Part shown: piece by piece, positions 1 through 8,070 of the stretch
Numbering within the stretch: position 1 is the stretch's first letter
Layout: each line of letters begins with the position of its first letter
Assembly (NCBI GenBank): GCA_023425455.1
Contig: JAFACP010000228.1
Span: forward strand, 1 to 19,239
DNA: 19,239 bases
From: Pseudomonadota bacterium
GTDB taxonomy: Bacteria; Pseudomonadota; Gammaproteobacteria; Enterobacterales; Enterobacteriaceae
Reading direction: 5' to 3'
Position numbers and translations under genes: made by a program
The notes under the pieces: generated by a model
Database searches by the model: none
What the model was told of the DNA's origin: nothing
What the model saw: the letters and a program-made list of their open reading frames with translations, nothing else

Positions 1-1512
1 ATGACCCAGCTGGAACAGTGGGGATGTCCGTGGAGCCGTCGTCCTGACGGCAGCGTTAACGTCCGCCGCTTCGGCGGGATGAAGATCGAACGCACCTGGT
101 TTGCCGCCGATAAAACCGGCTTCCATATGCTGCATACGCTCTTCCAGACCTCACTTCAGTACCCCCAGATTCAACGCTTTGACGAACATTTCGTGCTGGA
201 CATTCTGGTTGATGACGGCCAGGCGCGCGGTCTGGTGGCGATGAACATGATGGAAGGGACGCTGGTCCAGATCCGCGCCAATGCGGTGGTGATGGCAACC
301 GGCGGCGCGGGCCGCGTTTATCGCTACAACACCAACGGCGGTATTGTCACCGGCGACGGTATGGGCATGGCGCTGAGTCACGGCGTACCGCTGCGCGATA
401 TGGAATTCGTCCAGTATCACCCGACCGGCCTGCCAGGCTCCGGCATTCTGATGACGGAAGGCTGCCGCGGCGAAGGCGGTATCCTGGTCAATAAAGATGG
501 CTACCGCTATCTGCAGGATTACGGCATGGGCCCGGAAACCCCGCTGGGCGAACCGAAGAACAAATACATGGAACTGGGTCCACGCGACAAAGTGTCTCAG
601 GCCTTCTGGCATGAGTGGCGTAAAGGCAACACCATTGCCACACCGCGTGGCGATGTGGTGTACCTCGACCTGCGTCATCTGGGCGAGAAAAAGCTGCTGG
701 AACGTCTGCCGTTTATCTGCGAACTGGCAAAAGCCTACGTGGGTGTCGACCCGGTGAAAGAGCCGATTCCGGTTCGTCCAACCGCGCACTACACCATGGG
801 CGGTATCGAGACCGATCAACAGTGTGAAACCCGTATTAAAGGGCTGTTCGCGGTGGGCGAGTGCTCTTCTGTCGGGCTGCATGGTGCCAACCGCCTGGGC
901 TCTAACTCGCTGGCAGAGCTGGTCGTCTTTGGCCGCATGGCGGGCGAACGGGCGATGGAGCGTGCGGCAAGCGCAGGGGAAGCCAACGGCGCCGCGCTGG
1001 ACGCGCAGGTTGTCGATGTCGAAAAACGCCTAAAGGCGCTGGTGAACCAGCAGGGCAATGAAAACTGGTCGGCGATCCGTGACGAAATGGGCATGTCGAT
1101 GGAAGAAGGCTGCGGTATCTACCGGACTCCGGAGCTGATGCAGAAGACCGTCGACAAGCTGGCGGAACTGCAGGAGCGCTTCAGGAGGGTACGTATCACG
1201 GATACCTCCAGCGTCTTTAACACCGACCTGCTCTATACCATCGAACTGGGGCATGGCCTGAACGTCGCGGAATGTATGGCTCACTCTGCGCTGGCGCGTA
1301 AAGAGTCGCGCGGCGCGCATCAGCGTCTTGATGAAGGCTGTACCGAACGTGACGACGTCAATTTCCTGAAACACACCCTCGCATGGCGCGACGCGGATGG
1401 CACCACCCGTCTGGATTACAGCGACGTGAAGATCACCACGCTGCCACCGGCTAAACGCGTGTACGGTGCAGAAGCAGAAGCAGCCGAGAAGAAGGAGACG
1501 ACGAATGGCTGA
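1..1512 (+). CDS. frdA: Fumarate reductase flavoprotein subunit, 5' end missing
   Basis: Catalytic FAD subunit of the anaerobic quinol:fumarate reductase, acting on the cytoplasmic face of the inner membrane with FrdB, FrdC and FrdD. The frame is open from base 1, so the ATG at 1 is an internal Met and about 92 N-terminal codons, including the histidine that binds FAD covalently, lie upstream of the window. With a 92-residue offset the E. coli active-site residues all fall in place: His140 in QYHPTG (His232), Glu153 (Glu245), Arg195 in GPRDK (Arg287), His263 in TAHYTMGG (His355) and Arg298 in GANRLGSNS (Arg390). The C-terminus is a charged Glu/Ala/Lys tail. The stop overlaps the start of frdB by 8 bases, consistent with translational coupling in an frdABCD operon. 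The promoter is outside the window. Identification is very secure. Confidence 0.98.
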   Translation: MTQLEQWGCPWSRRPDGSVNVRRFGGMKIERTWFAADKTGFHMLHTLFQTSLQYPQIQRFDEHFVLDILVDDGQARGLVAMNMMEGTLVQIRANAVVMATGGAGRVYRYNTNGGIVTGDGMGMALSHGVPLRDMEFVQYHPTGLPGSGILMTEGCRGEGGILVNKDGYRYLQDYGMGPETPLGEPKNKYMELGPRDKVSQAFWHEWRKGNTIATPRGDVVYLDLRHLGEKKLLERLPFICELAKAYVGVDPVKEPIPVRPTAHYTMGGIETDQQCETRIKGLFAVGECSSVGLHGANRLGSNSLAELVVFGRMAGERAMERAASAGEANGAALDAQVVDVEKRLKALVNQQGNENWSAIRDEMGMSMEEGCGIYRTPELMQKTVDKLAELQERFRRVRITDTSSVFNTDLLYTIELGHGLNVAECMAHSALARKESRGAHQRLDEGCTERDDVNFLKHTLAWRDADGTTRLDYSDVKITTLPPAKRVYGAEAEAAEKKETTNG

Positions 1513-2239
1513 GATGCAAAAACTGAAAGTGGAAGTGGTGCGCTACAACCCGGAAGTGGACGCCGCGCCGCACAGCGCTTTCTACGAAGTACCTTATGAC
1601 GAGCAAACCTCCCTGCTGGATGCGCTCGGTTACATCAAAGACAACCTCGCACCGGACCTGAGCTACCGCTGGTCCTGCCGTATGGCGATTTGTGGTTCCT
1701 GCGGCATGATGGTTAACAAGGTGCCGAAACTGGCCTGTAAAACCTTCCTGCGTGACTACACCAAAGGCATCAAGGTTGAGGCGCTGGGCAACTTCCCGAT
1801 CGAGCGCGATCTGGTGGTTGATATGACCCACTTTATCGAAAGTCTGGAAGCGATTAAGCCCTATATCATCGGCAACCCGCGCACGCCGGATCAGGGTCCG
1901 AATACCCAGACACCAGCGCAGATGGCGAAATATCACCAGTTCTCCGGCTGCATTAACTGCGGTCTGTGCTATGCCGCATGCCCGCAGTTTGGCCTCAACC
2001 CGGAGTTTATTGGTCCGGCGGCCATTACTCTGGCACACCGTTATAACGAGGATAGCCGCGACCACGGTAAAAAAGAGCGGATGCCGCAGCTTAACAGCCA
2101 GAACGGCGTCTGGAGCTGTACATTCGTAGGCTACTGCTCAGAAGTGTGTCCGAAGCATGTGGACCCGGCAGCCGCTATTCAGCAGGGCAAAGTGGAAAGT
2201 GCGAAAGACTTTCTTATAGCGACCCTGAAACCACGCTAA
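1505..2239 (+). CDS. frdB: Fumarate reductase iron-sulfur subunit
   Basis: Carries electrons from the quinol site in FrdC/FrdD to the flavin of FrdA. The ATG at 1505 gives 244 residues, the usual FrdB length, and starts [10 protein letters not shown]; an upstream in-frame ATG at 1466 lies inside frdA and would add an unlikely Arg-rich leader. All three cluster motifs are visible. Cys58, Cys63, Cys66 and Cys78 bind [2Fe-2S]. Cys149, Cys152, Cys155 and Cys159 fall in the CxxCxxCxxxCP motif, and with Cys205, Cys211 and Cys215 they bind the [4Fe-4S] and [3Fe-4S] clusters. It overlaps the end of frdA by 8 bases, and an aaggag ribosome binding site for frdC overlaps its stop. Confidence 0.98.
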   Translation: MAEMQKLKVEVVRYNPEVDAAPHSAFYEVPYDEQTSLLDALGYIKDNLAPDLSYRWSCRMAICGSCGMMVNKVPKLACKTFLRDYTKGIKVEALGNFPIERDLVVDMTHFIESLEAIKPYIIGNPRTPDQGPNTQTPAQMAKYHQFSGCINCGLCYAACPQFGLNPEFIGPAAITLAHRYNEDSRDHGKKERMPQLNSQNGVWSCTFVGYCSEVCPKHVDPAAAIQQGKVESAKDFLIATLKPR

Positions 2240-2249
2240 GGAGTGCATG

Positions 2250-2645
2250 ATGACGACTAAACGTAAAGCCTATGTGCGGCCAGTGCCGTCCACCTGGTGG
2301 AAAAAACTGCCGTTTTATCGCTTCTATATGCTGCGTGAAGGCACGGCGGTTCCGGCCGTCTGGTTCAGCATTGAGCTGATTTACGGAGTTTTCGCCCTGA
2401 AGCATGGCCCGGAGGCGTGGGCCGGTTTCGTCGGGTTCCTGCAAAATCCTGTGATAGTGATCCTGAACCTGATTGTCCTCGCGGCGGCGCTGCTGCATAG
2501 CAAAACCTGGTTTGAGCTGGCGCCAAAGGCGGCAAATATCATTATCAAAGGCGAGAAATTAGGACCTGAGCCGGTCATTAAAGGGCTATGGGCAGTGACG
2601 GCCGTTGTCACTGTCGTCATTCTGTTTGTGGCGCTGTTCTGGTAA
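2250..2645 (+). CDS. frdC: Fumarate reductase membrane anchor subunit C
   Basis: Hydrophobic anchor of 131 residues that, with FrdD, holds FrdAB on the inner membrane and forms the menaquinol site. Three membrane segments can be seen at about residues 30-50, 66-88 and 108-130. Two adjacent ATGs occur at 2247 and 2250. The second is preferred because it gives MTTKRK, the familiar FrdC start, and leaves about 6 bases after the aaggag at 2238-2243. The gene follows frdB by 10 bases and precedes frdD by 10 bases in the same operon. The conserved hydrophilic stretch [17 protein letters not shown] before the first helix supports the call. Confidence 0.96.
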   Translation: MTTKRKAYVRPVPSTWWKKLPFYRFYMLREGTAVPAVWFSIELIYGVFALKHGPEAWAGFVGFLQNPVIVILNLIVLAAALLHSKTWFELAPKAANIIIKGEKLGPEPVIKGLWAVTAVVTVVILFVALFW

Positions 2646-2655
2646 GGAGGCTACT

Positions 2656-3015
2656 GTGATCAATCCCAATCCAAAACGTTCTGATGAGCCCGTATTCTGG
2701 GGGCTGTTTGGCGCAGGTGGCATGTGGTCTGCGATTGTTGCGCCGGTCATTATCCTGCTGGTCGGCATTATGCTACCGCTGGGGCTGTTCCCGGGCGACG
2801 CGCTGAGCTATGAGCGCGTCCTGGCCTTTGCCAGCAGCTTCATTGGCCGCGTGTTCATCTTCCTGATGATTGTTCTGCCACTCTGGCTAGGCCTGCACCG
2901 CATCCATCACGCCATGCACGATCTGAAGATCCATGTCCCGAGCGGTAAATGGGTGTTCTACGGTCTGGCGGCGATTCTGAGCGTGGTCACGCTGATTGCC
3001 GTTGTCACCCTCTGA
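2656..3015 (+). CDS. frdD: Fumarate reductase membrane anchor subunit D
   Basis: Second membrane anchor of fumarate reductase, 119 residues, with three hydrophobic helices at roughly 15-40, 58-80 and 97-118 and the conserved [14 protein letters not shown] segment between the last two. Translation starts at a GTG at 2656, giving [16 protein letters not shown], the family N-terminus; a good aaggagg at 2644-2650 lies 5 bases upstream. The longer frame opening at 2605 runs inside frdC and is not the real start. It is the last gene of the frd operon and converges with ampR across a 32-base gap filled by a hairpin. Confidence 0.96.
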   Translation: MINPNPKRSDEPVFWGLFGAGGMWSAIVAPVIILLVGIMLPLGLFPGDALSYERVLAFASSFIGRVFIFLMIVLPLWLGLHRIHHAMHDLKIHVPSGKWVFYGLAAILSVVTLIAVVTL

Positions 3016-3018
3016 CGG

Positions 3019-3046
3019 AACAGGCCCGCCGTCCGGCGGGCCTGTT
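3019..3046. terminator. Hairpin between frdD and ampR
   Basis: A perfect 12-bp inverted repeat (aacaggcccgcc at 3019-3030, ggcgggcctgtt at 3035-3046) with a 4-base loop fills the gap between the frdD stop and the ampR stop. No long U-tract follows on either strand, so it may be a weak, bidirectional or Rho-assisted terminator for the two convergent genes. Confidence 0.7.
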
Positions 3047-3047
3047 A

Positions 3048-3920
3048 TTACTGCATCTTTTCTGTCAGCCACCGGGCAAACTCGCGCATCGCCGGGGTTT
3101 CCGCCCGCGACTGTAAACGCGTGAGCCAATAGCTGCCGAGATCGACCCGGGTGGCAAACGGCTGAACAATCCGCCCGCTGTTCAGCAGATGAGAGAACAT
3201 CGCCACGGGGGCGATAGCCATCCCCATGCCGGCCTGCGCCGCCTCCAGCATCGTCACCGAGGAGTCGAACACCATCACCCGATGGGTAGGTGAAGGGGGA
3301 TGTTCGCCCGCCGCCCGCATCCACGTAGCCCATTCATCGCGCCGGTAGGAGCGCAGCAACGTAAATCTGAGGATATCCGCCGGCGTCTGCAGCCCGGCCG
3401 CCATCGCTGGCGTGCAGAGCGGCGCGAGCGGCGCATGACAAAGGAACAGGGCATCGGTGCCATGCCAGGCGCCGCCGCCGTAGCGAATCGTATAATCAAG
3501 CCCTTCCGCAGCCGGGTCGACGCGGTTGTTATGGGTTGAAAGCTGAAGATCGATATGCGGATAGCGCAGACGGAAATCGTCGAGCTGCGGGAATAAAACG
3601 CCGGTGGCAAAGGTGCCAACCACGCCAACCTTCAGCTTCTCCTGCGCACGGTTGTGGGCAAAGCGATCCAGCATGCCGGCCATTCGATCGAATGAGTCAT
3701 TCAGCACGGGGAGTAAATTCTCACCTTCAGTGGTCAACATCAGGCCGCGCGACACCCGCACAAACAGCGGACAGTTGAGGTGCTGCTCCAGCGCCTTTAC
3801 CTGCTGACTGATGGCCGAGTGCGTCACGTTCAGCTCGATGGCTGCGTGAGTAAAACTAAGGTGTCTTGCGGCGGCCTCAAAGGCCCGCAGCGAATTAAGC
3901 GGGAGATAGCTGCGCGTCAT
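3048..3920 (-). CDS. ampR: LysR-type regulator of beta-lactamase AmpC
   Basis: LysR-family regulator that in Enterobacter and Citrobacter represses ampC when bound to UDP-MurNAc-pentapeptide and activates it when 1,6-anhydromuropeptides accumulate. The start at 3920 (MTRSYLPLNSL, 290 residues) matches the family; an ATG two codons upstream (3926) is possible. The winged helix-turn-helix lies at about residues 1-65 (SFTHAAIELNVTHSAISQQ) and the effector domain at about 90-290. Residues where mutations are known to alter AmpR function are wild type here: Ser35, Gly102, Asp135 and Tyr264. The gene is divergent from ampC and convergent with frdD. It looks fully intact although its target gene is broken, so any remaining role would be in autoregulation or control of other genes. 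Confidence 0.96.
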   Translation of the reverse strand: MTRSYLPLNSLRAFEAAARHLSFTHAAIELNVTHSAISQQVKALEQHLNCPLFVRVSRGLMLTTEGENLLPVLNDSFDRMAGMLDRFAHNRAQEKLKVGVVGTFATGVLFPQLDDFRLRYPHIDLQLSTHNNRVDPAAEGLDYTIRYGGGAWHGTDALFLCHAPLAPLCTPAMAAGLQTPADILRFTLLRSYRRDEWATWMRAAGEHPPSPTHRVMVFDSSVTMLEAAQAGMGMAIAPVAMFSHLLNSGRIVQPFATRVDLGSYWLTRLQSRAETPAMREFARWLTEKMQ

Positions 3921-3950
3921 TGGCACATCCGTTAGAAAAATTAACAGCTA

Positions 3951-3973
3951 CTGCTAAATTTAACCGTTTGTCA
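3951..3973. promoter_or_regulatory. Probable AmpR binding site in the ampR-ampC gap
   Basis: This part of the 133-base divergent gap has the AT-rich core ctgctaaatttaacc running into gtttgtca. It resembles the AmpR operator I remember from Citrobacter freundii and Enterobacter, including a T-N11-A LysR half-site pattern. It lies over and just upstream of the ampC -35 box, where AmpR is known to bind. Assigned from memory of the family, without alignment. Confidence 0.6.
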
Positions 3974-3996
3974 GGCGCAGTCAAATCCAACAGACT
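3968..3996 (+). promoter_or_regulatory. Predicted ampC promoter
   Basis: A TTGTCA -35 box at 3968-3973 and a CAGACT -10 box at 3991-3996 are separated by 17 bases, predicting transcription from about 4003, some 50 bases before the ampC start. The -35 overlaps the probable AmpR site. The weak -10 fits a promoter that needs AmpR for high activity. The downstream stretch tctgacgggcccggaca is also familiar from other ampC leaders. Confidence 0.5.
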
Positions 3997-4008
3997 AGCC
4001 AGGTCTGA

Positions 4009-5196
<1,188 letters not shown>

Positions 5197-5204
5197 ATTT
5201 ACGC

Positions 5205-5233
5205 CGGGGGCGCTGACGCCAGATATGCCCCCG
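5205..5233 (+). terminator. Possible ampC terminator hairpin
   Basis: A 7-bp GC inverted repeat, cgggggc at 5205-5211 and gcccccg at 5227-5233, with a 15-base loop lies just after the ampC stop. It is followed by a pyrimidine-rich stretch (ctttccttg) rather than a run of T. It may end ampC transcription before blc. Confidence 0.4.
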
Positions 5234-5282
5234 CTTTCCTTGCGCTCATCTACACTTATCAAAAAGCCCGCAAGGAAACTCT

Positions 5283-5813
5283 ATGCGTATCCTGCCTGTT
5301 ATTGCCGCAGTGACAGCCGCATTTCTCGTGGTTGCCTGCAGTTCACCTGTGCCACCCGCTGGCGTCACCGTCGTCACCCCGTTTGATGCTCAACGCTATC
5401 TCGGCACCTGGTATGAGGTAGCCCGCTTCGACCACCGTTTCGAGCGTGGGCTACAGCGCGTCACAACCACCTACAGCAGGCTTGATGATGGCGGTATTCT
5501 GGTGATTAACCGGGGCTATAATCCCGATCGCGGCCTCTGGCAGAAGAGCGTTGGCAAAGCCTGGTTTACCGGCGATACAAACCGTGCCGCGCTAAAAGTC
5601 TCGTTTTTTGGCCCGTTCTACGGCGGATACAACGTGATCGCGCTGGATAAAGCGTACCGTCACGCGCTGGTTTGTGGGCCGGATCGCAACTATTTATGGA
5701 TCCTCTCCCGCACGCCAACCCTGTCATCAGAGATGAAACAGCAGATGCTGGACGTTGCGACCCGGCAGGGGTTTGATGTGTCGAAATTAATCTGGGTGGA
5801 ACAACCTCATTAA
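5283..5813 (+). CDS. blc: Outer membrane lipocalin (bacterial lipocalin)
   Basis: Lipocalin lipoprotein of the outer membrane that binds lysophospholipids and other lipids, induced in stationary phase in E. coli. The 176-residue product begins with a lipoprotein signal whose lipobox LVVAC places the lipidated Cys at residue 19; the Ser at +2 predicts outer-membrane sorting. The lipocalin signature [10 protein letters not shown] lies at residues 41-50, followed by a beta-barrel-like sequence to the C-terminal KLIWVEQPH. An aaggaa ribosome binding site precedes the ATG. The gene follows ampC on the same strand and runs head-on into gdx: its TAA at 5811-5813 overlaps the gdx stop. The ampC-blc-sugE order is that of chromosomal Citrobacter and Enterobacter and of blaCMY plasmids. 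Confidence 0.95.
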   Translation: MRILPVIAAVTAAFLVVACSSPVPPAGVTVVTPFDAQRYLGTWYEVARFDHRFERGLQRVTTTYSRLDDGGILVINRGYNPDRGLWQKSVGKAWFTGDTNRAALKVSFFGPFYGGYNVIALDKAYRHALVCGPDRNYLWILSRTPTLSSEMKQQMLDVATRQGFDVSKLIWVEQPH

Positions 5814-6127
5814 TGCGCGCTCAGCTTGAGGCCAACGATCCCGGCGACGATCAACGCAAGACTGGCGAGACGCGCCGGGCTTGCTGACTCCCCCAGCAGC
5901 AGAATGCCGGTAATCGCCGCGCCAACGGCACCAATCCCTGTCCAGACGGCGTAGGCCGTCCCCACGGGCAGGGTACGCATCGACCATGAGAGCAGAACAA
6001 TACTGACCACCATAGCCGTGACGGTAATCAGGCTGGGTATCAGACGGGTAAAACCGTGGGTATATTTCAGGCCAATGGCCCAAACGACTTCGAGCAAACC
6101 GGCAATAAACAGAACAATCCAGGACAT
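5810..6127 (-). CDS. gdx: Guanidinium exporter of the SMR family
   Basis: Small multidrug resistance-type transporter (formerly SugE) that exports guanidinium ion in exchange for protons across the inner membrane. The 105 residues form four hydrophobic helices at about 2-20, 28-50, 55-78 and 84-103. The essential membrane glutamate of the SMR family is Glu13 in the motif GLLEVVWA, and the Trp, Lys and Gly residues typical of Gdx ([14 protein letters not shown]) follow. The ATG at 6127 has an aaggag 6 bases upstream. A guanidine-II riboswitch in the leader supports guanidinium rather than general drug export. It is convergent with blc, with stop codons overlapping in a TTAA. Confidence 0.95.
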   Translation of the reverse strand: MSWIVLFIAGLLEVVWAIGLKYTHGFTRLIPSLITVTAMVVSIVLLSWSMRTLPVGTAYAVWTGIGAVGAAITGILLLGESASPARLASLALIVAGIVGLKLSAH

Positions 6128-6153
6128 AACTGGCTCCTTAACCTGAACGCAAG

Positions 6154-6200
6154 CTGGGGCCGTCCCCGGAGAAAGAGGCGCTTACGGGTCGTCCCGTAAG
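6154..6200 (-). promoter_or_regulatory. Guanidine-II (mini-ykkC) riboswitch
   Basis: Read on the minus strand, two hairpins with ACGR loops occur in tandem. The first (6200 to 6181) has a perfect 8-bp stem, cttacggg paired with cccgtaag, around loop ACGA. The second (6169 to 6154) has a gggg/cccc stem around loop ACGG. Two short GC stems with ACGA/ACGG loops are the defining features of the guanidine-II class, which commonly precedes SMR guanidinium exporters. The second stem lies about 15 bases before the gdx ribosome binding site, consistent with control of translation initiation: guanidinium pairs the two loops and frees the site. Confidence 0.92.
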
Positions 6201-6218
6201 GCACAGATTGAGCGTCAT

Positions 6219-6247
6219 ATTTTGGTTAACGAGCGATTTTTTTTCAA
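6219..6247 (-). promoter_or_regulatory. Predicted gdx promoter
   Basis: On the minus strand TTGAAA (6247-6242) and CAAAAT (6224-6219) are spaced by 17 bases. Transcription would begin near 6212, about 12 bases before the first riboswitch hairpin, which is what a compact guanidine-II leader needs. Confidence 0.55.
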
Positions 6248-6388
6248 TCCTTATCTGCTGAACATGTTAAGGCAAGAAATAGCCTCAGTATGCCACGTAG
6301 TTCAGGCATTTATGACTCATCCGACTTCCCTATGATGGTGTGCTTTCTGATGGCAGGAAGCCAACCACTAGCCGACTGCGAATATAAT

Positions 6389-6988
6389 ATGTTCAAGATT
6401 CTGTTGATTGACCGTTGTCACTTCACCCGTGCCGGGTTTGAAGCATGGCTCAATCATTCCGGTTTGTTCCCTGGCCACTTCGTGGTGACAGGGCTGAATA
6501 ATCTCTTCCTTGCCAGAGAACACATCCTGCAGTGGAAACCGACGTTAGTCATCGCCGATTTACACGGTTTCCGGCAGGATATTCATCACCTTCAGCAGCT
6601 TTCGTCGTTGCTGATTGCCAGCGAAACCGTACCGTTTATTTTGCTGCAGTCGGGCGAAGAGCTGGAGATGGATGACTACCTGCAGCAGTTCCCGGTCTGG
6701 TCTTCGCTGGAGAAGCACGTCGCGCTGGAGAAGCTGGCCGCCGTGATTAACGATGCGCTCACCGCCTGCGCGAGCATCGGGGCGCCGAAAGCCGCCACGC
6801 CGCTGCTGACCCGTCAGGAAGAGAAGGTACTGACGCTGTGGATGGACGGTGCCAGCAACCAGAAGATCGCCAGCCACCTGAGTATTAACGGAAAAACGGT
6901 ATACACCTACAAGCGCAATATCCGCATGAAACTGCATATGGATACCCGCTTCTCGCCGTTTTTATCACTGCAGGAGTCAGAAAGCTGA
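6389..6988 (+). CDS. ecnR: LuxR/NarL-type regulator EcnR
   Basis: DNA-binding regulator with a receiver-like N-terminal half and a LuxR-type helix-turn-helix, the usual neighbour of the entericidin genes in Citrobacter and Enterobacter. From the ATG at 6389 (MFKILLIDRCHF) it has 199 residues. The receiver part spans about 1-120 and keeps Asp57 (VIADLHG) at the phospho-acceptor position, Ser88 and Lys109. The usual acidic pair after strand 1 is Asp8-Arg9, so metal binding and phosphorylation may be weak or absent. The helix-turn-helix is at about 141-185 (LTRQEEKVLTLW, NQKIASHLSINGKTVYTYK). No clear ribosome binding site precedes 6389; in-frame ATGs further upstream, as far as 6290, would add up to 33 residues, so the start is uncertain. 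The gene converges with ecnB. Regulation of ecnAB by this protein is inference from position. Confidence 0.85.
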   Translation: MFKILLIDRCHFTRAGFEAWLNHSGLFPGHFVVTGLNNLFLAREHILQWKPTLVIADLHGFRQDIHHLQQLSSLLIASETVPFILLQSGEELEMDDYLQQFPVWSSLEKHVALEKLAAVINDALTACASIGAPKAATPLLTRQEEKVLTLWMDGASNQKIASHLSINGKTVYTYKRNIRMKLHMDTRFSPFLSLQESES

Positions 6989-7017
6989 CGGTACGGCACC
7001 GTTGCGTCCCGTACCGT
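6988..7017. terminator. Hairpin between ecnR and ecnB
   Basis: A perfect 9-bp inverted repeat, acggtacgg at 6988-6996 and ccgtaccgt at 7009-7017, with a 12-base loop fills the gap between the convergent stops. Neither strand has a T-run after it, so a bidirectional terminator role is plausible but not certain. Confidence 0.5.
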
Positions 7018-7026
7018 CGTGTGTGA

Positions 7027-7173
7027 TTACTGCTGTGCTTTGGTCGCCGCACCAGAGATAGCATTGCCGCCTTCAGAGATATCCTGACCGACGCCGCGCG
7101 TGGTATTGCAGGCGGTTAATACTGAAGAAAGGACCAGGACAGAAAAGATCGCTGCAATTGTCTTCTTAACCAT
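7027..7173 (-). CDS. ecnB: Entericidin B, bacteriolytic lipoprotein
   Basis: A 48-residue lipoprotein precursor ([10 protein letters not shown]...). The hydrophobic signal ends in lipobox LTAC, giving lipidated Cys22 and a 27-residue mature peptide starting [11 protein letters not shown]. In C. freundii and E. coli, entericidin B is the toxin-like member of the EcnA/EcnB pair, expressed in stationary phase and proposed to promote lysis. A ggaag sits 6 bases before the ATG. The gene lies 108 bases downstream of ecnA on the same strand; no strong terminator was found between them, so co-transcription or a separate promoter are both possible. It is convergent with ecnR. The mature sequence clearly resembles EcnA. 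Confidence 0.92.
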   Translation of the reverse strand: MVKKTIAAIFSVLVLSSVLTACNTTRGVGQDISEGGNAISGAATKAQQ

Positions 7174-7281
7174 AATATCTTCCTTTTATAGCCAATGTTG
7201 TTTTGTGGATAGCAATTTAAGGATAGACAAGATCCCGCCAGTTGACGGAAAAGGAAGCATTTTTAGGATTGTTGAGCGGAA

Positions 7282-7413
7282 TTAGCTGGCCGCGTGAGAA
7301 ATCACGTGCCCGAGATCCTGGATGTCCTGGCCCACGCCGCGGGCGGTGTTACACCCGGAGAGGAATACGCCGGAGAGGATCAGCAACAGCAGAATGTTAA
7401 CGGTGCGTTTCAT
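7282..7413 (-). CDS. ecnA: Entericidin A lipoprotein
   Basis: A 43-residue lipoprotein precursor (MKRTVNILLLLIL...) whose lipobox LSGC gives lipidated Cys21 and a 23-residue mature peptide, CNTARGVGQDIQDLG and a short tail. It is described as the antidote partner of entericidin B. The mature N-terminus is nearly identical to that of EcnB ([10 protein letters not shown]), so the two are tandem paralogues. An agggac-type ribosome binding site lies just upstream of the ATG. The start is only 50 bases after the efp stop on the same strand, so its promoter must lie in that short gap or within efp, or it is read through from efp. Confidence 0.92.
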   Translation of the reverse strand: MKRTVNILLLLILSGVFLSGCNTARGVGQDIQDLGHVISHAAS

Positions 7414-7432
7414 CGTCCCTGCCTGAGTCAAC

Positions 7433-7456
7433 CAGGCGCAGCGAGCGCTGCGCCTG
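7433..7456 (-). terminator. Hairpin after efp
   Basis: A perfect 10-bp inverted repeat, caggcgcagc at 7433-7442 and gctgcgcctg at 7447-7456, with a 4-base loop lies between the efp stop and the ecnA start. The bases after it on the minus strand (gttgactc) contain no T-run, so termination may be partial. Confidence 0.5.
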
Positions 7457-7463
7457 CTGTGAA

Positions 7464-8030
7464 TTACTTCACGCGAGATACGTATTCGCCGGAGCGGGTA
7501 TCCACTTTGATCACTTCGCCGATCTGAACAAACAGTGGCACTTTCACCACTGCGCCAGTGGACAGGGTCGCAGGCTTACCACCGGTACCCGCGGTATCAC
7601 CTTTCAGACCTGGATCGGTTTCAACGATTTCCAGCTCAACGAAGTTTGGTGGGGTTACGGAGATAGGCTGGCCGTTCCACAGGGTCACGATGCACTCAGC
7701 CTGATCCAGCAGCCATTTGTCGCTATCGCCAATAGCTTTGGCATCAGCAGACAGCTGTTCAAAGGTTTCGTTGTTCATGAAGTGCCAGAACTCACCGTCG
7801 TTGTACAGGTAAGTCAGGTTCATATCGACAACATCAGCGCCTTCAGCAGAGTCAGTAGACTTGAAGGTTTTTTCTACGCGGGTGCCGGTCAGCAGGCGGC
7901 GCAGCTTAACGCGCGCGAATGCCTGGCCTTTACCTGGTTTAACGAATTCGCTGGCTTCAACCGCATACGGTTCGCCGTCCAACATGATTTTAAGACCAGC
8001 ACGAAAATCGTTGCTATAGTACGTTGCCAT
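7464..8030 (-). CDS. efp: Translation elongation factor P
   Basis: EF-P binds ribosomes stalled at proline runs and promotes peptide bond formation. The 188-residue product starts [12 protein letters not shown] at 8030, with an agaggg ribosome binding site; the longer open frame upstream is antisense to epmB and not coding. Three domains fit the family: a KOW-like N-domain of about 1-65 and two OB folds at about 66-128 and 129-188. Lys34 in KPGKGQAF is the residue that receives beta-lysine from EpmA and EpmB. The epmB gene lies divergently 40 bases away, so substrate and modifying enzyme share a control region. Confidence 0.97.
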   Translation of the reverse strand: MATYYSNDFRAGLKIMLDGEPYAVEASEFVKPGKGQAFARVKLRRLLTGTRVEKTFKSTDSAEGADVVDMNLTYLYNDGEFWHFMNNETFEQLSADAKAIGDSDKWLLDQAECIVTLWNGQPISVTPPNFVELEIVETDPGLKGDTAGTGGKPATLSTGAVVKVPLFVQIGEVIKVDTRSGEYVSRVK

Positions 8031-8070
8031 AAGGCCCTCTAAATTTGTTAACTGGTAGCTAAGCCACAAA

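Noticed and set aside
151..882. Open frame of 243 residues opposite frdA
   Set aside because: It is a reverse-strand shadow of conserved frdA codons, with no recognisable protein features.
6389..6988. EcnR as part of a toxin-antitoxin or phage defence system
   Set aside because: No kinase, nuclease or other effector gene is adjacent; the context is the known entericidin locus.
7100..7285. Plus-strand frame of 61 residues
   Set aside because: It overlaps ecnB on the opposite strand and the ecnA-ecnB gap; composition and lack of a start signal indicate chance.
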